Below, in pieces: positions 34,380 to 34,616 of a stretch of 34,616 nucleotides of DNA. The notes under the pieces were generated by a model, which saw nothing but the letters and a program-made list of their open reading frames with translations, was not told the origin of the DNA and made no database searches. Position 1 is the first letter of the stretch. Every line of letters begins with the position of its first letter. The translations under genes and the position numbers were made by a program. This DNA comes from Oscillospiraceae bacterium (GTDB lineage: Bacteria > Bacillota > Clostridia > Oscillospirales > Ruminococcaceae), in contig JAHHTS010000021.1 of assembly GCA_020024475.1 (NCBI GenBank), positions 1 to 34,616 of the forward strand. The letters are read 5' to 3'.

Positions 34380-34616
34380 TTATTTCAATTCGATTTTTGC
34401 GCCAGCTTCTTCAAGTTTAGCTTTGATAGCTTCAGCATCTGCTTTAGAAACAGCTTCTTTCAATGTTTTTGGAGCATTGTCAACGATTTCTTTTGCTTCT
34501 TTCAAGCCGAGACCTGTAAATTCTTTAACGATTTTGATAACGCCCATTTTTGAAGCGCCTGCTTCAACAAGAACTACATCAAATTCTGTTTTTTCTTCTG
34601 CTGCTGGAGCTGCTGC
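34380..34616 (-). CDS. rplL: Ribosomal protein L7/L12, C-terminal part (cut by window edge)
   Basis: The last 78 residues of L7/L12. The Ala-rich hinge (A-A-A-P-A-A) comes first, then the conserved C-terminal domain with E-K-T-E-F-D-V, V-I-K-I-V-K, G-L-G-L-K-E-A-K and the usual I-E-L-K-like end. It forms the ribosomal stalk that recruits translation factors. The N-terminal dimerisation domain lies beyond the window edge. A strong terminator follows directly; rpoB does not. Confidence 0.97.
   Translation of the reverse strand, partial: AAAPAAEEKTEFDVVLVEAGASKMGVIKIVKEFTGLGLKEAKEIVDNAPKTLKEAVSKADAEAIKAKLEEAGAKIELK

Overview
The window is 34.6 kb of AT-rich DNA from a low-GC Gram-positive bacterium, almost certainly a member of the Clostridia. 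The signs are a glmS ribozyme ahead of glmS, a T-box leader ahead of pheST, an IreB-family phosphoprotein, a MazF of the Firmicute type, a two-gene SufC/SufB-like Fe-S assembly unit, a flavodiiron (FprA) protein that suggests an anaerobe, and AGGAGG ribosome binding sites throughout. I see no phage, plasmid, insertion sequence, CRISPR array or integrase. It reads as chromosomal core plus ordinary accessory genes.

Left part (1-9.8 kb): an initiator tRNA-Met cut by the window edge; a membrane-anchored protein with 11-residue helical repeats; a split chromate-type transporter pair; a secreted GHL10-type glycosidase-like protein; thioredoxin reductase; a TVP38-family membrane protein translationally coupled to a GT8 glycosyltransferase; and a two-gene DUF3100-type membrane unit divergent from a PepD-type dipeptidase, which may form a peptide uptake and hydrolysis unit.

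Middle part (9.8-22.4 kb): glmS with its self-cleaving ribozyme and promoter; a 1005-residue double GT-C glycosyltransferase (Gpi18-like half plus PMT half) divergent from an MBOAT O-acyltransferase, both suggesting surface polymer modification; a membrane-anchored protein resembling a NERD domain but lacking its usual catalytic residues; a MazF toxin with no antitoxin gene beside it; a padR-DUF1700-DUF4097 operon; fprA; and acpS.

Right part (22.4-34.6 kb): T-box-pheS-pheT; ireB plus a small companion; a membrane-anchored metallophosphoesterase; a run on the minus strand of a D,D-carboxypeptidase, a permuted papain-fold protein, pncB, sufC and sufB; a second metallophosphoesterase-like protein with altered metal-site residues; a small membrane protein; and the 3' part of rplL, which ends at its own terminator rather than leading into rpoB.

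I found no clear multi-gene system that looks undescribed. The best leads are smaller: the altered metallophosphoesterase, the NERD-like protein, the double GT-C fusion, the divergent DUF3100/pepD locus, and two sets of tandem operator-like repeats at the fprA and padR promoters.
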